Below are positions 17,358-24,680 of a stretch of DNA of 64,000 nt, in pieces; position 1 is the first letter of the stretch; each line of letters begins with the position of its first letter. The translations under genes and the position numbers were made by a program. The DNA lies in contig MKTA01000018.1 of the NCBI GenBank assembly GCA_001897515.1, positions 210,278 to 274,277 of the forward strand, in the 5' to 3' direction. The stretch comes from Bacteroidetes bacterium 41-46 (lineage in GTDB: Bacteria > Bacteroidota > Bacteroidia > Bacteroidales > UBA932). Under the pieces are notes generated by a model, which was not told the origin of the DNA, made no database searches, and saw only the letters and a list, made by a program, of their open reading frames with translations.

Positions 17358-18269
17358 ATGAAAAGGATATTTTTATTATTATCAGCAGCAACACTTATTA
17401 TAAGTTGCTCAAAGATAGATCAAGGCATACCGGATTCGGATGAGATGCGCTTTGCACCACAGCATTTTTCTAACAGCCAATCATCTGCTAATGGCCCGAG
17501 CACCAAAGCCACTGCCACCGCATTTGAGGCAGGCGATAAAATCGGCCTCTTCGCAACAAAATATAATGGAGAGAATGCTGTTCCGCTGGAGATATCAGGA
17601 AACTATGCTAACAATTCGGCAGTCACATTCAATGGAACCAAATGGACAGCACAACCAGCTGTTTTTTGGGCCGACGGTAAATTTGATATATATGCCTACT
17701 ACCCATTCATTCCATTTAGTAAACTCCTTTCGGTTGACGAGCAGTCATTCTCCGTAGCATTAGATCAATCTACGGCAGAGACTGCTGATGCTCTCAGCGG
17801 ATACGAAGCCTCTGACCTGCTGTGGGCAAAAAACACCAGTGTAACAAAGATGGATGTTGTACCACTTATTTTCAGACACACAATGAGCAGGCTGGTGGTT
17901 AATCTTGTGAAAGGGGAGGGGTACACTGGTGACATTCCTGCCGATGCAATCGTAAGAGTTCATAATACGGTACCGCACTCTTACGTTGACCTTGCATCAG
18001 GTATTGTTACTAAAAATCCCTATGAATCACCTAAATCAATAACAGCCAAAAAGCTCTCCACTGGAGTGTATGCCGCAATCATAGTACCGCAAAGAATCAC
18101 TACCCGACTCCCATTTGTCGAGATACTTACAAGCGGCGTCTCTTACCTTATAGAGAGCACATTTATCTTTAAACCCGCAACCCAGCACACAATCAACATC
18201 ATACTCAGCAACAACCCTGAGCAGGTAAAGATAATTATTGGAGGAGAGTTAGAGGGAGGCTGGAATTAG
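17358..18269 (+). CDS. Fimbrillin-like surface lipoprotein
   Basis: A 303-residue lipoprotein (lipobox IISC, Cys17) with one Mfa-like domain: FEAGDKIGLFATKYNG, VFWADGKFDIYAYYPF, YEASDLLWAKN, LIFRHTMSRLVVNL and YAAIIVPQRI. It is 20 bp after the peptidase fusion on the same strand and closes the operon. Sequence blocks shared with the other two proteins show that all three fimbrillin domains come from one family and probably from tandem duplication. No C-terminal sorting signal is seen beyond the lipid anchor. A REP element follows 20 bp downstream. Confidence 0.9.
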   Translation: MKRIFLLLSAATLIISCSKIDQGIPDSDEMRFAPQHFSNSQSSANGPSTKATATAFEAGDKIGLFATKYNGENAVPLEISGNYANNSAVTFNGTKWTAQPAVFWADGKFDIYAYYPFIPFSKLLSVDEQSFSVALDQSTAETADALSGYEASDLLWAKNTSVTKMDVVPLIFRHTMSRLVVNLVKGEGYTGDIPADAIVRVHNTVPHSYVDLASGIVTKNPYESPKSITAKKLSTGVYAAIIVPQRITTRLPFVEILTSGVSYLIESTFIFKPATQHTINIILSNNPEQVKIIIGGELEGGWN

Positions 18270-18288
18270 GGTCGGGTCAGGACCAAAG

Positions 18289-18432
18289 GCACCTTGCCGT
18301 AGTTTATGGCAAGTTGCAATCATAGAGGTATTTATACAAAGTATTTTCCTATAATTGAAGGATTATTCCAAAAAGTGCCTTTCTTATATCTCAGGTATAC
18401 AATCACTTGCCAAAAACTGTGGCAAGGTGCCT
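18289..18432. repeat. Family A paired REP element, copy A2
   Basis: A left palindrome with variant loop (18289-18317, CTTGCCGTAGTTTATGGCAAG) and a standard right palindrome (18403-18432) in inverted orientation, with about 85 bp between. The full 145 bp is about 85-90 percent alike, by eye, to copy A3 at 19397, in the same orientation, on the other side of the RAYT gene. The right part encodes the last residues of the RAYT. Confidence 0.9.
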
Positions 18433-19340
18433 GCGGTTCCGTTGGCAAGGTCTTTGCGCTCCCCCCTCAATATCCTGATCACATCATAATAACTCTCATG
18501 AGTCACAGCAGAAATTTGTCGGTAAGTCGCCCCTCCTTGTTCCCGGAGAACTTGCATCGTTTTAACAAGTTCATTGCGGGTGATATCACCGAGCCTCCTC
18601 CCTTTTAAAATGAAACCCAGGTATTTAGCAACTTCGTTGTCCGTAGGTCGAATCAACTGTCTGGAATTATTTTTAACACCACCCTCAACCTCTTCGAAAG
18701 ACCAGAACTCCCTCAAATGTTTCTCAGCACCAGAATGAAGGTCATTATACGATTTAAACAGATAGTCACTTACTAAATCATTAATATCTATGAACTTGCC
18801 TAAGTAGTTATAGTAGCCCTTCTTGGTATAATGATACGAACTCCACCGATACTTCGTTATATTCTCACATATCCCGGCTCGTACAGGATTCGTAAGTATG
18901 TATAAGTAATTATATCTTAAATACTCCTCATTGTCAATAAGTTTACTGCAAAATGGACTGTTAAACAATTGCCCGCTTAGCCCCTTACGCCTGTTGTACC
19001 ATTGATTAAAACTCATCAGCAAAGACCTCATGAAAGCATTCAAACAATGCGTATAGATTTGTAAATGAACATGATTGTCCATCAGTACAAACGCCGACAC
19101 AAAAGTTTTATTGTTTTTCGCCGCCCTGTCGCAACGCTCCAAAAATCCGACAAAATCAGTCGTATTATAGAATACGTTATACCGATTACTTCCCCTTATC
19201 CACACGTGAAAAAACCCGACCTGAGCACGCCTGGGTTCCTCCTTGATTTTTTGACTCTTAATTTCTGTTGCTAAACTTTCACCACCGACAGAAACGATAT
19301 ACTTATCTGCTGCACCAACCAAAGACGAAAAATCTCTCAT
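18384..19340 (-). CDS. REP-associated tyrosine transposase (RAYT, Y1/IS200-like)
   Basis: A 318-residue single-strand DNA transposase of the HUH/Y1 family. It has FHVWIRGSNR, the HUH metal motif MDNHVHLQI (His90, His92), the likely nucleophile Tyr115 in FNQWYNRRKG, and YLYILTNPVRAG, all typical of RAYTs. A C-terminal HTH-like region (ATYRQISAVTHESYYDVIRILRG) follows. The ATG at 19340 with GGGAGA upstream is preferred to the frame start at 19448. It is flanked by direct copies of the paired family A element, as expected of the enzyme that spreads them. Its last codons (TLPQFLAS) are read from that element. It appears intact. Confidence 0.92.
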   Translation of the reverse strand: MRDFSSLVGAADKYIVSVGGESLATEIKSQKIKEEPRRAQVGFFHVWIRGSNRYNVFYNTTDFVGFLERCDRAAKNNKTFVSAFVLMDNHVHLQIYTHCLNAFMRSLLMSFNQWYNRRKGLSGQLFNSPFCSKLIDNEEYLRYNYLYILTNPVRAGICENITKYRWSSYHYTKKGYYNYLGKFIDINDLVSDYLFKSYNDLHSGAEKHLREFWSFEEVEGGVKNNSRQLIRPTDNEVAKYLGFILKGRRLGDITRNELVKTMQVLREQGGATYRQISAVTHESYYDVIRILRGERKDLANGTAGTLPQFLASDCIPEI

Positions 19341-19396
19341 CACAATCTCTCCCACATATTTCAAACGCAATATACAAAAAATCCGGTTGCAGGAGA

Positions 19397-19538
19397 GGCA
19401 CCTTGCCACAGTTTTTGGCAAGTTGCAATCATAGAGATATTTACACAAAGTATTTTTCTATAATTGAAGGAGTATTCAAAAAAGTTCCTTTCGTATGTCT
19501 TAGGTATACAATCACTTGCCAAAAACTGTGGCAAGGTG
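19397..19538. repeat. Family A paired REP element, copy A3
   Basis: Left palindrome at 19397-19427 and right palindrome at 19512-19538, inverted, each with the CTTGCCACAGTTTTTGGCAA core. The inner part shares runs such as TTGCAATCATAGAG and GTATACAATCACTTGCC with copy A2. It lies just upstream of the RAYT gene. Confidence 0.9.
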
Positions 19539-19613
19539 AACGGTGCCTCCTGGCAAGGTTTCCGCTCCGCCCATTCCTCCCAACAATAATAATTATGTTA
19601 AATAGCCAAATTC

Positions 19614-19642
19614 TTAAAAACGCAACCCTCTCAGATTGCGTT
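19614..19642 (-). terminator. Terminator at the end of the glycan locus
   Basis: Minus strand: AACGCAA (19636-19642), a 10-base loop, TTGCGTT (19619-19625) and a run of five T. It lies 12 bp after the aminotransferase stop, beyond a REP palindrome, and would end the 36-kb transcript. Confidence 0.6.
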
Positions 19643-19669
19643 ACTTGCCAAAAACTATGGCAAGGTGTT
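19643..19669. repeat. Single family A REP palindrome
   Basis: ACTTGCCAAAAACTATGGCA with its partner arm, one palindrome only and no inverted mate within 100 bp. The loop variant CCATAG places an in-frame TAG and so provides the stop of the aminotransferase (Thr-Leu-Pro-stop). Confidence 0.85.
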
Positions 19670-20857
19670 CACCACCCCCACAACTCTCTCCAAATCCTCA
19701 TCACTCAAACCAGGGTGGGAGGGAAGGCATAATCCCTTCTCAAATAACTGTCCGCAAATGCTATTCTCTCTATCCGGCTCTGTGTCTGAGTCTTTGTTAA
19801 AGCTGGTATAGCAGCTGCTATCATTGTGTCCATAAAAAGGAGCCTCTTCAAACACAGGTTGCATATGCATCGGTTTCCAAAGAGGCCGGGTTTCAATGTT
19901 TGCAGCCTCCATTGCTAATCTTAAATCTTCACGAGTGAAGCCGGCAACTTTAGGGTCAACCAATATACAGGTTAGCCACATATTTGATTCAAATTCATCT
20001 GAAGGGTTTGTAAGGAATGATATCCCTGGTAAGCCCTGCAGCAACTTCTTATATTTATTATTTATCTCCCTTCTTGCAGAGATATGCTCATCCAGCACCA
20101 ACATCTGCCCCCTTCCAATTCCGGCGCAGATATTGCTAAGCCGATAGTTGTATCCAATATGTGAGTGCTGGTAGTGCGGTGCATTATCACGTGCCTGAGT
20201 TGCCAAAAATTTGGTCACACCGGCGGCCTCGGCAGAGGAGCAAACCAGAGCCCCACCACCCGAAGTAGTTATTATCTTATTTCCATTAAAAGAGAGACAA
20301 GCAAACTCCCCAAAAGTACCACAGCACCTTCCCCTATATTTTGAACCCATAGCCTCGGCCGCATCCTCAAGTACCGGAATCCCATAACTGTCGGCAATTT
20401 CCATTATTTCATCCATCTTTGCCGGCATTCCATAAAGATGCACCGGAATAATCGCCTTAGGTTTCTTACCTGTTATCTTAATCCTATCCTCAATTGCAAT
20501 CTCAAGCAGCTTTGGATCCATATTCCATGTCTCCTCCTCACTATCCACAAATACAGGCGATGCCCCAACATATTTAATCGGATTAGCACTTGCGCTAAAA
20601 GTAAAGGATTGGCAAATCACCTCGTCTCCAGGTTGCACCCCAAGCTGAATAAGCGCCAGATGTATAGCCGCCGTTCCCGAGCTCAGAGCCACTATATGTT
20701 TATCACCGCCGATAAACTCCTCCAGATCCTTTTCGAATCCATCCACATTTGGGCCGAGCGGAACCACCCAGTTTGTGTCAAAAGCCGATTGAATAAATTT
20801 TTGCTCCATACCGCCCATATGGGCCAGTGAGAGCCAGATTTTATTAAAAGTTGACAT
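19655..20857 (-). CDS. DegT/DnrJ/EryC1 sugar aminotransferase (PglE-like)
   Basis: A 400-residue PLP-dependent aminotransferase of nucleotide sugars. Typical blocks are LSSGTAAIHLALIQLGV, EVICQSFTFSASANPI, VLEDAAEAMGSKYRG and SFNGNKIITTSGGGAL, where the Lys binds PLP, then IGYNYRLSNICAGIG. Next to a PglD-type acetyltransferase and a PglC-type sugar transferase, the likely substrate is UDP-4-keto-6-deoxy-GlcNAc made by the FlaA1/PglF homologue at 53946, giving the 4-amino sugar on the way to diacetylbacillosamine. It is the last gene of the locus; its final three residues and stop lie in a REP element. Confidence 0.9.
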   Translation of the reverse strand: MSTFNKIWLSLAHMGGMEQKFIQSAFDTNWVVPLGPNVDGFEKDLEEFIGGDKHIVALSSGTAAIHLALIQLGVQPGDEVICQSFTFSASANPIKYVGASPVFVDSEEETWNMDPKLLEIAIEDRIKITGKKPKAIIPVHLYGMPAKMDEIMEIADSYGIPVLEDAAEAMGSKYRGRCCGTFGEFACLSFNGNKIITTSGGGALVCSSAEAAGVTKFLATQARDNAPHYQHSHIGYNYRLSNICAGIGRGQMLVLDEHISARREINNKYKKLLQGLPGISFLTNPSDEFESNMWLTCILVDPKVAGFTREDLRLAMEAANIETRPLWKPMHMQPVFEEAPFYGHNDSSCYTSFNKDSDTEPDRENSICGQLFEKGLCLPSHPGLSDEDLERVVGVVNTLP

Positions 20858-20870
20858 ATATAAATTTTAG

Positions 20871-21485
20871 TTAAATCAATTTTTTTACCACCCTAGCCGG
20901 ATTACCCATCACCAACACATTATCAGGGACATCTCTCATCACTACAGAACCAGCTGCCACTAGGCTCCATTTGCCAACTCTGATTCCTGGGATTACAACA
21001 GCTCCTGCACCCACCTGACTTCCCTCTCCAATAAAAACATTTCCGCAAAGAGTTGCATTTGGAGAGATATGTACAAAGTCCTCAAGCAAACAATCATGAT
21101 CTACAGATGCAGCCGTATTAATAATGCAATGCCTGCCAACAGAAGCAGCCGATTGAATTATTGCTCCTTGCATTACCACTGACCCATCACAAACAGTAGC
21201 GTGCTCTGAAATAATTGCTGTAGGGTGGATTGCCTTACCATATTTAATATTTAGTGGAAGCTTGTCCTCTACCTTTTTTCTGATATTATTCAGCCCAATC
21301 GAAATAATTAATTTGCTTTCTTTCAGAATTTCAGAATTATAAGAGCCAAAAACTTTATATCCAAGAAGCTCTTTAACATTAGGATTATCGTCAAATAGTC
21401 CTTTAACTTCAAATCCTGAGGCAGTTAATGAATCAATAATCACTTTCGCATGCCCACTTGCCCCATATAAAAAAACAGATTTCAT
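20871..21485 (-). CDS. Sugar O/N-acetyltransferase, PglD/NeuD family
   Basis: A 204-residue protein with the N-terminal Rossmann-like domain (MKSVFLYGASGHAKVIIDSL) and left-handed beta-helix hexapeptide repeats (AIHPTAIISEHATVCDGSVV onward) typical of PglD/NeuD. The catalytic His of the family fits SVDHDCLLEDFVHISPNATL. It lies between the PglC-like and PglE-like genes with 1-13 bp gaps, so it probably acetylates the 4-amino group of the UDP-sugar made by the aminotransferase. A second, separate copy of the family (44688) serves the nonulosonate pathway. Confidence 0.88.
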   Translation of the reverse strand: MKSVFLYGASGHAKVIIDSLTASGFEVKGLFDDNPNVKELLGYKVFGSYNSEILKESKLIISIGLNNIRKKVEDKLPLNIKYGKAIHPTAIISEHATVCDGSVVMQGAIIQSAASVGRHCIINTAASVDHDCLLEDFVHISPNATLCGNVFIGEGSQVGAGAVVIPGIRVGKWSLVAAGSVVMRDVPDNVLVMGNPARVVKKLI

Positions 21486-21486
21486 A

Positions 21487-22095
21487 TCATTTATTCCCTT
21501 TAAACGGCTCCATTGTTACATCACTCCCCGCATTAATCCCATCCCTGAAAAAGACCCTTTTAACAGTTAAAAATAGTATTTTTATATCCAGCCACAAACT
21601 CAAATTATCCACATACCACACATCATACTCAAACTTCTGCTCCCACGAGATCGCATTCCTCCCATTCACCTGCGCCCACCCGGTCATCCCCGGCTTCACC
21701 TCATGCCGCCTCGCCTGCCTATCGGAATAGAGCGGAAGGTATTGCACCAGCAAAGGCCGAGGTCCCACCAGGCTCATATCCCCCTTCAGGACATTTATCA
21801 GCTGAGGAAGCTCATCAATGGACAAAGAGCGCACCACCCTCCCCACCGATGTAATCCTCTCCCCATCCGGCAACAGATTCCCCGCACCATCCCTCTTGTC
21901 ACTCATCGTCTTAAACTTAATCACCCTGAACAACTTCCCCCCCTTCCCGGGCCGACACTGAACAAAAACCGCCCCGGCCCCTCCATTCGCCACCATCAGC
22001 AGCACCCATACAAGTAGAAGGATGGGGCTAATAACCACCAGCCCAATTAAAGACAAAGTAAAATCCAGGAAGCGTTTGAAGAAGAATTTGTACAT
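21487..22095 (-). CDS. Priming phosphoglycosyl transferase (PglC-like sugar transferase)
   Basis: A 202-residue monotopic phosphoglycosyl transferase that puts the first sugar phosphate onto undecaprenyl phosphate at the inner membrane. It has one N-terminal re-entrant hydrophobic helix (LIGLVVISPILLLVWVLLMV), FRVIKFKTMSDKRD, then SIDELPQLINVLKGDMSLVG, GPRPLL and RRHEVKPGMTGWAQVNGRN. The short form without the WcaJ-type N-terminal half matches PglC. With PglD, PglE and PglF homologues in the same locus, UDP-diacetylbacillosamine is the likely donor. Confidence 0.92.
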   Translation of the reverse strand: MYKFFFKRFLDFTLSLIGLVVISPILLLVWVLLMVANGGAGAVFVQCRPGKGGKLFRVIKFKTMSDKRDGAGNLLPDGERITSVGRVVRSLSIDELPQLINVLKGDMSLVGPRPLLVQYLPLYSDRQARRHEVKPGMTGWAQVNGRNAISWEQKFEYDVWYVDNLSLWLDIKILFLTVKRVFFRDGINAGSDVTMEPFKGNK

Positions 22096-22120
22096 TTTAA
22101 TTTGGTTTATTTACTTTGCT

Positions 22121-22690
22121 TTACTTTGCTTTGAATTTCATTTCATTATAATCTATCCCTGGTGATTTCTCGATAAAATTAACGTAATCCTTTTCCCTCT
22201 TAACTTTTGTAGGTTGAACCAAACTGCAATATAACACAGCTACCGTTAGGTAGGGAAGAAAAATAGTAAGACACGAACATTTATGATCTCCCATAGAGTT
22301 ATTACAATAAGGGATTAATCTGACAGAAATGTGATAAATCAATAGTATTACTGATATAAATATTACTATCACTAAGTTAATTTTCAATGAATCGATAACA
22401 CTATATTTATTACTGTGTTTATTAAAATAATGATGTATTTCTTTCTCGTCCTCTTGGTACAAAAACTGCCTCTCAATATTCCTAATTATTGCAAAATTTC
22501 TTCTGTACCAAAAGTTTGATTCATAGATATTTGCTATCGCCCACATAGCAATTGAAAGACAAATGGTAGTTATAAAATCAGTTACAATGTCATCGCCCTT
22601 CCCATGTTTTATAAAAATAGCAAGTGATGAAATAAATAGAATTGCTAATTCCCAAGAGAACTTGTAATGATTATAAACGCTTTTGTTCAA
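22121..22690 (-). CDS. Unrecognised membrane protein in the glycan locus
   Basis: A 189-residue protein with about four hydrophobic helices (WELAILFISSLAIFI, then FITTICLSIAMWAIANIY, IVIFISVILLIYHISV and LTIFLPYLTVAVLYCSLV). A charged loop between helices 2 and 3 contains FWYRRNFAIIRNIERQFLYQ and many His/Lys. The layout recalls SLATT-type small membrane proteins, but the likeness is weak. The first in-frame start is TTG at 22690; no ATG is available before residue 50. It is spaced 25 bp before the PglC-like gene. The 146 bp before it hold nothing recognisable. Confidence 0.6.
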   Translation of the reverse strand: MNKSVYNHYKFSWELAILFISSLAIFIKHGKGDDIVTDFITTICLSIAMWAIANIYESNFWYRRNFAIIRNIERQFLYQEDEKEIHHYFNKHSNKYSVIDSLKINLVIVIFISVILLIYHISVRLIPYCNNSMGDHKCSCLTIFLPYLTVAVLYCSLVQPTKVKREKDYVNFIEKSPGIDYNEMKFKAK

Positions 22691-22836
22691 AAGGTCACAT
22701 GAAGACTTTAAGAATTCTTATCTGTTTTCACCGTAGTTTTCTTCTTCTTCCATATCAGATATGATTTAAGGTTTAAATAAGTTTTCTGCTTCTTCGGGCA
22801 TCATTCCTTTTGAAAAGACCTATTTAAGGAAATAGG

Positions 22837-23970
22837 TTACTCTCCCCAAACGACCCGTTTAATATAATCGGTATAACTCAAAATAATCCTTACCACTTTT
22901 TCACTCACATTGGGCATACTATAATCAGCTACAGGTCTGAAATTGCGCTCCTCTCCTAAAGATTGATACTGCAACTGCACCAGCCCCTGCATTACCCGTT
23001 CCGGGTTCAACCCGACCATCATTACCGAAGCCTCTTCCATAGCTTCAGGGCGTTCATGTGCTTCACGGATGTTTAATGCTCTAAAGTTTAATATTGAAGA
23101 CTCTTCGGATATGGTGCCACTATCCGATAATACTGCAAATGACTTCAATTGGAGTTTGTTGTAGTCGCTAAGCCCCATTGGTTTCATTAGTTGTACATTC
23201 TTGTGGAATGTTACCCCTTTTGCTTCAATCATCTTTCTAGTGCGAGGGTGAGTAGAGACTATTACCGGGTAGTCATACTTATGAGCAATTTCGTTTAGGA
23301 TTTGAACCAGGTTTTTGAAATTCTTCTCTGAATTGATGTTCTCTTCCCTGTGAGCAGATACAACAAAGTATTTGCCTTCCTCCAAACCTAATTTCTCTAA
23401 AATAGAAGAGCTTTTAATTTTTGGAAGGTATTGCATCAAAACCTCGTACATAGGACTACCTGTTTTAATGATTCTGTCCGGCCGTAAACCTTCTGCAAGA
23501 AGGTATTCACGGGCAATGTCACTATAAGTAAGATTTATGTCAGCAGTGTGGTCAACAATTTTGCGGTTGCTCTCCTCCGGTACCCTCTGATCGAAACACC
23601 TGTTACCCGCCTCCATATGGAAGATGGGGATATGCCGTTTCTTGGCAGCGATTGCACACAGGCAAGAGTTTGTATCACCCAGCACCAGGAAAGCATCAGG
23701 TTGTTCCTTCTCCAGAACAGGGTCTATATTAATCAGAATCTGTCCGGCAGTTTCAGTAGCGTTTTTACCTGCAGCATTCAAAAAATGATCAGGCTTACGC
23801 AACCCCAGGTCCTCGAAGAAAACCTCGTTCAGTTCGTAATCATAATTCTGTCCGGTATGCACCAATATATGTTCAATTGCCTCTGAAGCATCGAGTTTCT
23901 GAAGCACGCACGAGAGCCGGATTATTTCCGGACGGGTACCCACTACTGTAAGGACTTTAAGTTTTTTCAT
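22837..23970 (-). CDS. capG: UDP-sugar 2-epimerase (CapG/FnlC-like)
   Basis: A 377-residue non-hydrolysing UDP-sugar 2-epimerase of the WecB fold: [55 protein letters not shown] and [11 protein letters not shown]. In the company of CapE and CapF it should perform the last step, UDP-2-acetamido-2,6-dideoxy-L-talose to UDP-L-FucNAc, rather than making UDP-ManNAc. In other loci capE, capF and capG are contiguous; here 700 bp with a four-helix-bundle gene separates capF from capG. Confidence 0.9.
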   Translation of the reverse strand: MKKLKVLTVVGTRPEIIRLSCVLQKLDASEAIEHILVHTGQNYDYELNEVFFEDLGLRKPDHFLNAAGKNATETAGQILINIDPVLEKEQPDAFLVLGDTNSCLCAIAAKKRHIPIFHMEAGNRCFDQRVPEESNRKIVDHTADINLTYSDIAREYLLAEGLRPDRIIKTGSPMYEVLMQYLPKIKSSSILEKLGLEEGKYFVVSAHREENINSEKNFKNLVQILNEIAHKYDYPVIVSTHPRTRKMIEAKGVTFHKNVQLMKPMGLSDYNKLQLKSFAVLSDSGTISEESSILNFRALNIREAHERPEAMEEASVMMVGLNPERVMQGLVQLQYQSLGEERNFRPVADYSMPNVSEKVVRIILSYTDYIKRVVWGE

Positions 23971-23989
23971 ATTTTTTATAGATTTCTTA

Positions 23990-24231
23990 GAGCAAAGGTT
24001 TTTTTAAGAGACAAGGAAAAAGGAGAAAGAGAAAAGTTTAGAGGAATTCATTCCAGAAGAATTAAGAGCCAAGGAAAAAGGAAAAAGTAGAAAGTTTAGA
24101 GGAATTCATTCCAGAAGAACTAAGAGCCAAGGGAAAAGAGAAAAGTATCGAAGCAAATCTCCCTCCACTTTTCACTTTTATCGTTTCACTTTTATCTTTT
24201 TACTTTTATCTTTTTACTTTTATCTTTTTAC
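23990..24231. repeat. Purine-rich tandem repeat and T/C-rich tract after the four-helix-bundle gene
   Basis: Two copies of a unit of about 65 bp (GTTTAGAGGAATTCATTCCA followed by GAAGAAnTAAGAGCCAAGG), then a pyrimidine tract of repeated TTTTTACTTTTATC units (about 24170-24232). The first part, read on the plus strand, is the inverted counterpart of the tract on the other side of the gene (24604-24680). Confidence 0.8.
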
Positions 24232-24588
24232 TTAATCTCCGTACACCTTCGTATTATTTACTATTGCTCCTAAAACATTTTTTAGTTCCTGACTTTCTTT
24301 TAACAACCTGTCTAACTCTGATTGATTAACATTTCCAATCTTCTTAATAACTCTTAACCAATAATTTGATTCTCTCGCCTCGCGTAAAGCTATTCTCACT
24401 TTATTCTTAAAATCAGCTTTAGAGGATCCTGCCTGAGATTCTTCATAATTGGCACCCGTAGAAGTTGAACTCTTAATCAATTGGTTTTTAATAATATAAT
24501 ATTCCTGATTATTAGGCAACTGTCTTAAATATTTAATACAATCAACACCAAAAATAAATGTCCTTTCCAACAAATCATTCTCCCTCAT
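24232..24588 (-). CDS. Four-helix-bundle protein (23S rRNA intervening-sequence type)
   Basis: A 118-residue all-helical protein of the IVP/S23 family: NDLLERTFIFGVDCIKYLRQ, LIKSSTSTGANYEESQAGSS and KADFKNKVRIALREARESNY. The SxGANYxEA-like motif and RxAxxEAxExxYWL pattern are diagnostic. The ATG at 24588 with GGGGT upstream is preferred over a GTG at 24603. Such genes were first seen in intervening sequences of 23S rRNA and occur as insertions in glycan loci of Bacteroidota; their function is unsettled. Here it lies between capF and capG, bounded on both sides by A/G- or T/C-rich repeats. Confidence 0.88.
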   Translation of the reverse strand: MRENDLLERTFIFGVDCIKYLRQLPNNQEYYIIKNQLIKSSTSTGANYEESQAGSSKADFKNKVRIALREARESNYWLRVIKKIGNVNQSELDRLLKESQELKNVLGAIVNNTKVYGD

Positions 24589-24603
24589 ATCACACCCCCT
24601 CAC

Positions 24604-24680
24604 TCCTTACTTTTTACTTTTATCTTCTTACTTTTCCCTTTTTACTTTTTACTTGTCTCTTTTTCCTTTTATCTTTTCCC
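24604..24680. repeat. Pyrimidine-rich tract before the four-helix-bundle gene
   Basis: Units such as ACTTTTTACTTTTATCTTCT and TTGTCTCTTTTTCCTTTTAT. Its complement, with GGAAAAAGAGACAAG, resembles AGAGACAAGGAAAAAGGAG at 24007, so the gene is enclosed by imperfect inverted repeats. The tract runs into the capF 3' end (stop at 24669). Confidence 0.75.

Noticed and set aside
19268..19732. 154-codon plus-strand ORF containing TLPQFLAS
   Set aside because: Runs across REP copies and antisense to the RAYT and aminotransferase; it only shows that family A is open in this frame.
22691..22836. Tiny minus-strand ORFs (MEEEENYGENR and MMPEEAENLFKP)
   Set aside because: Eleven to twelve codons with no conserved context that I can support.
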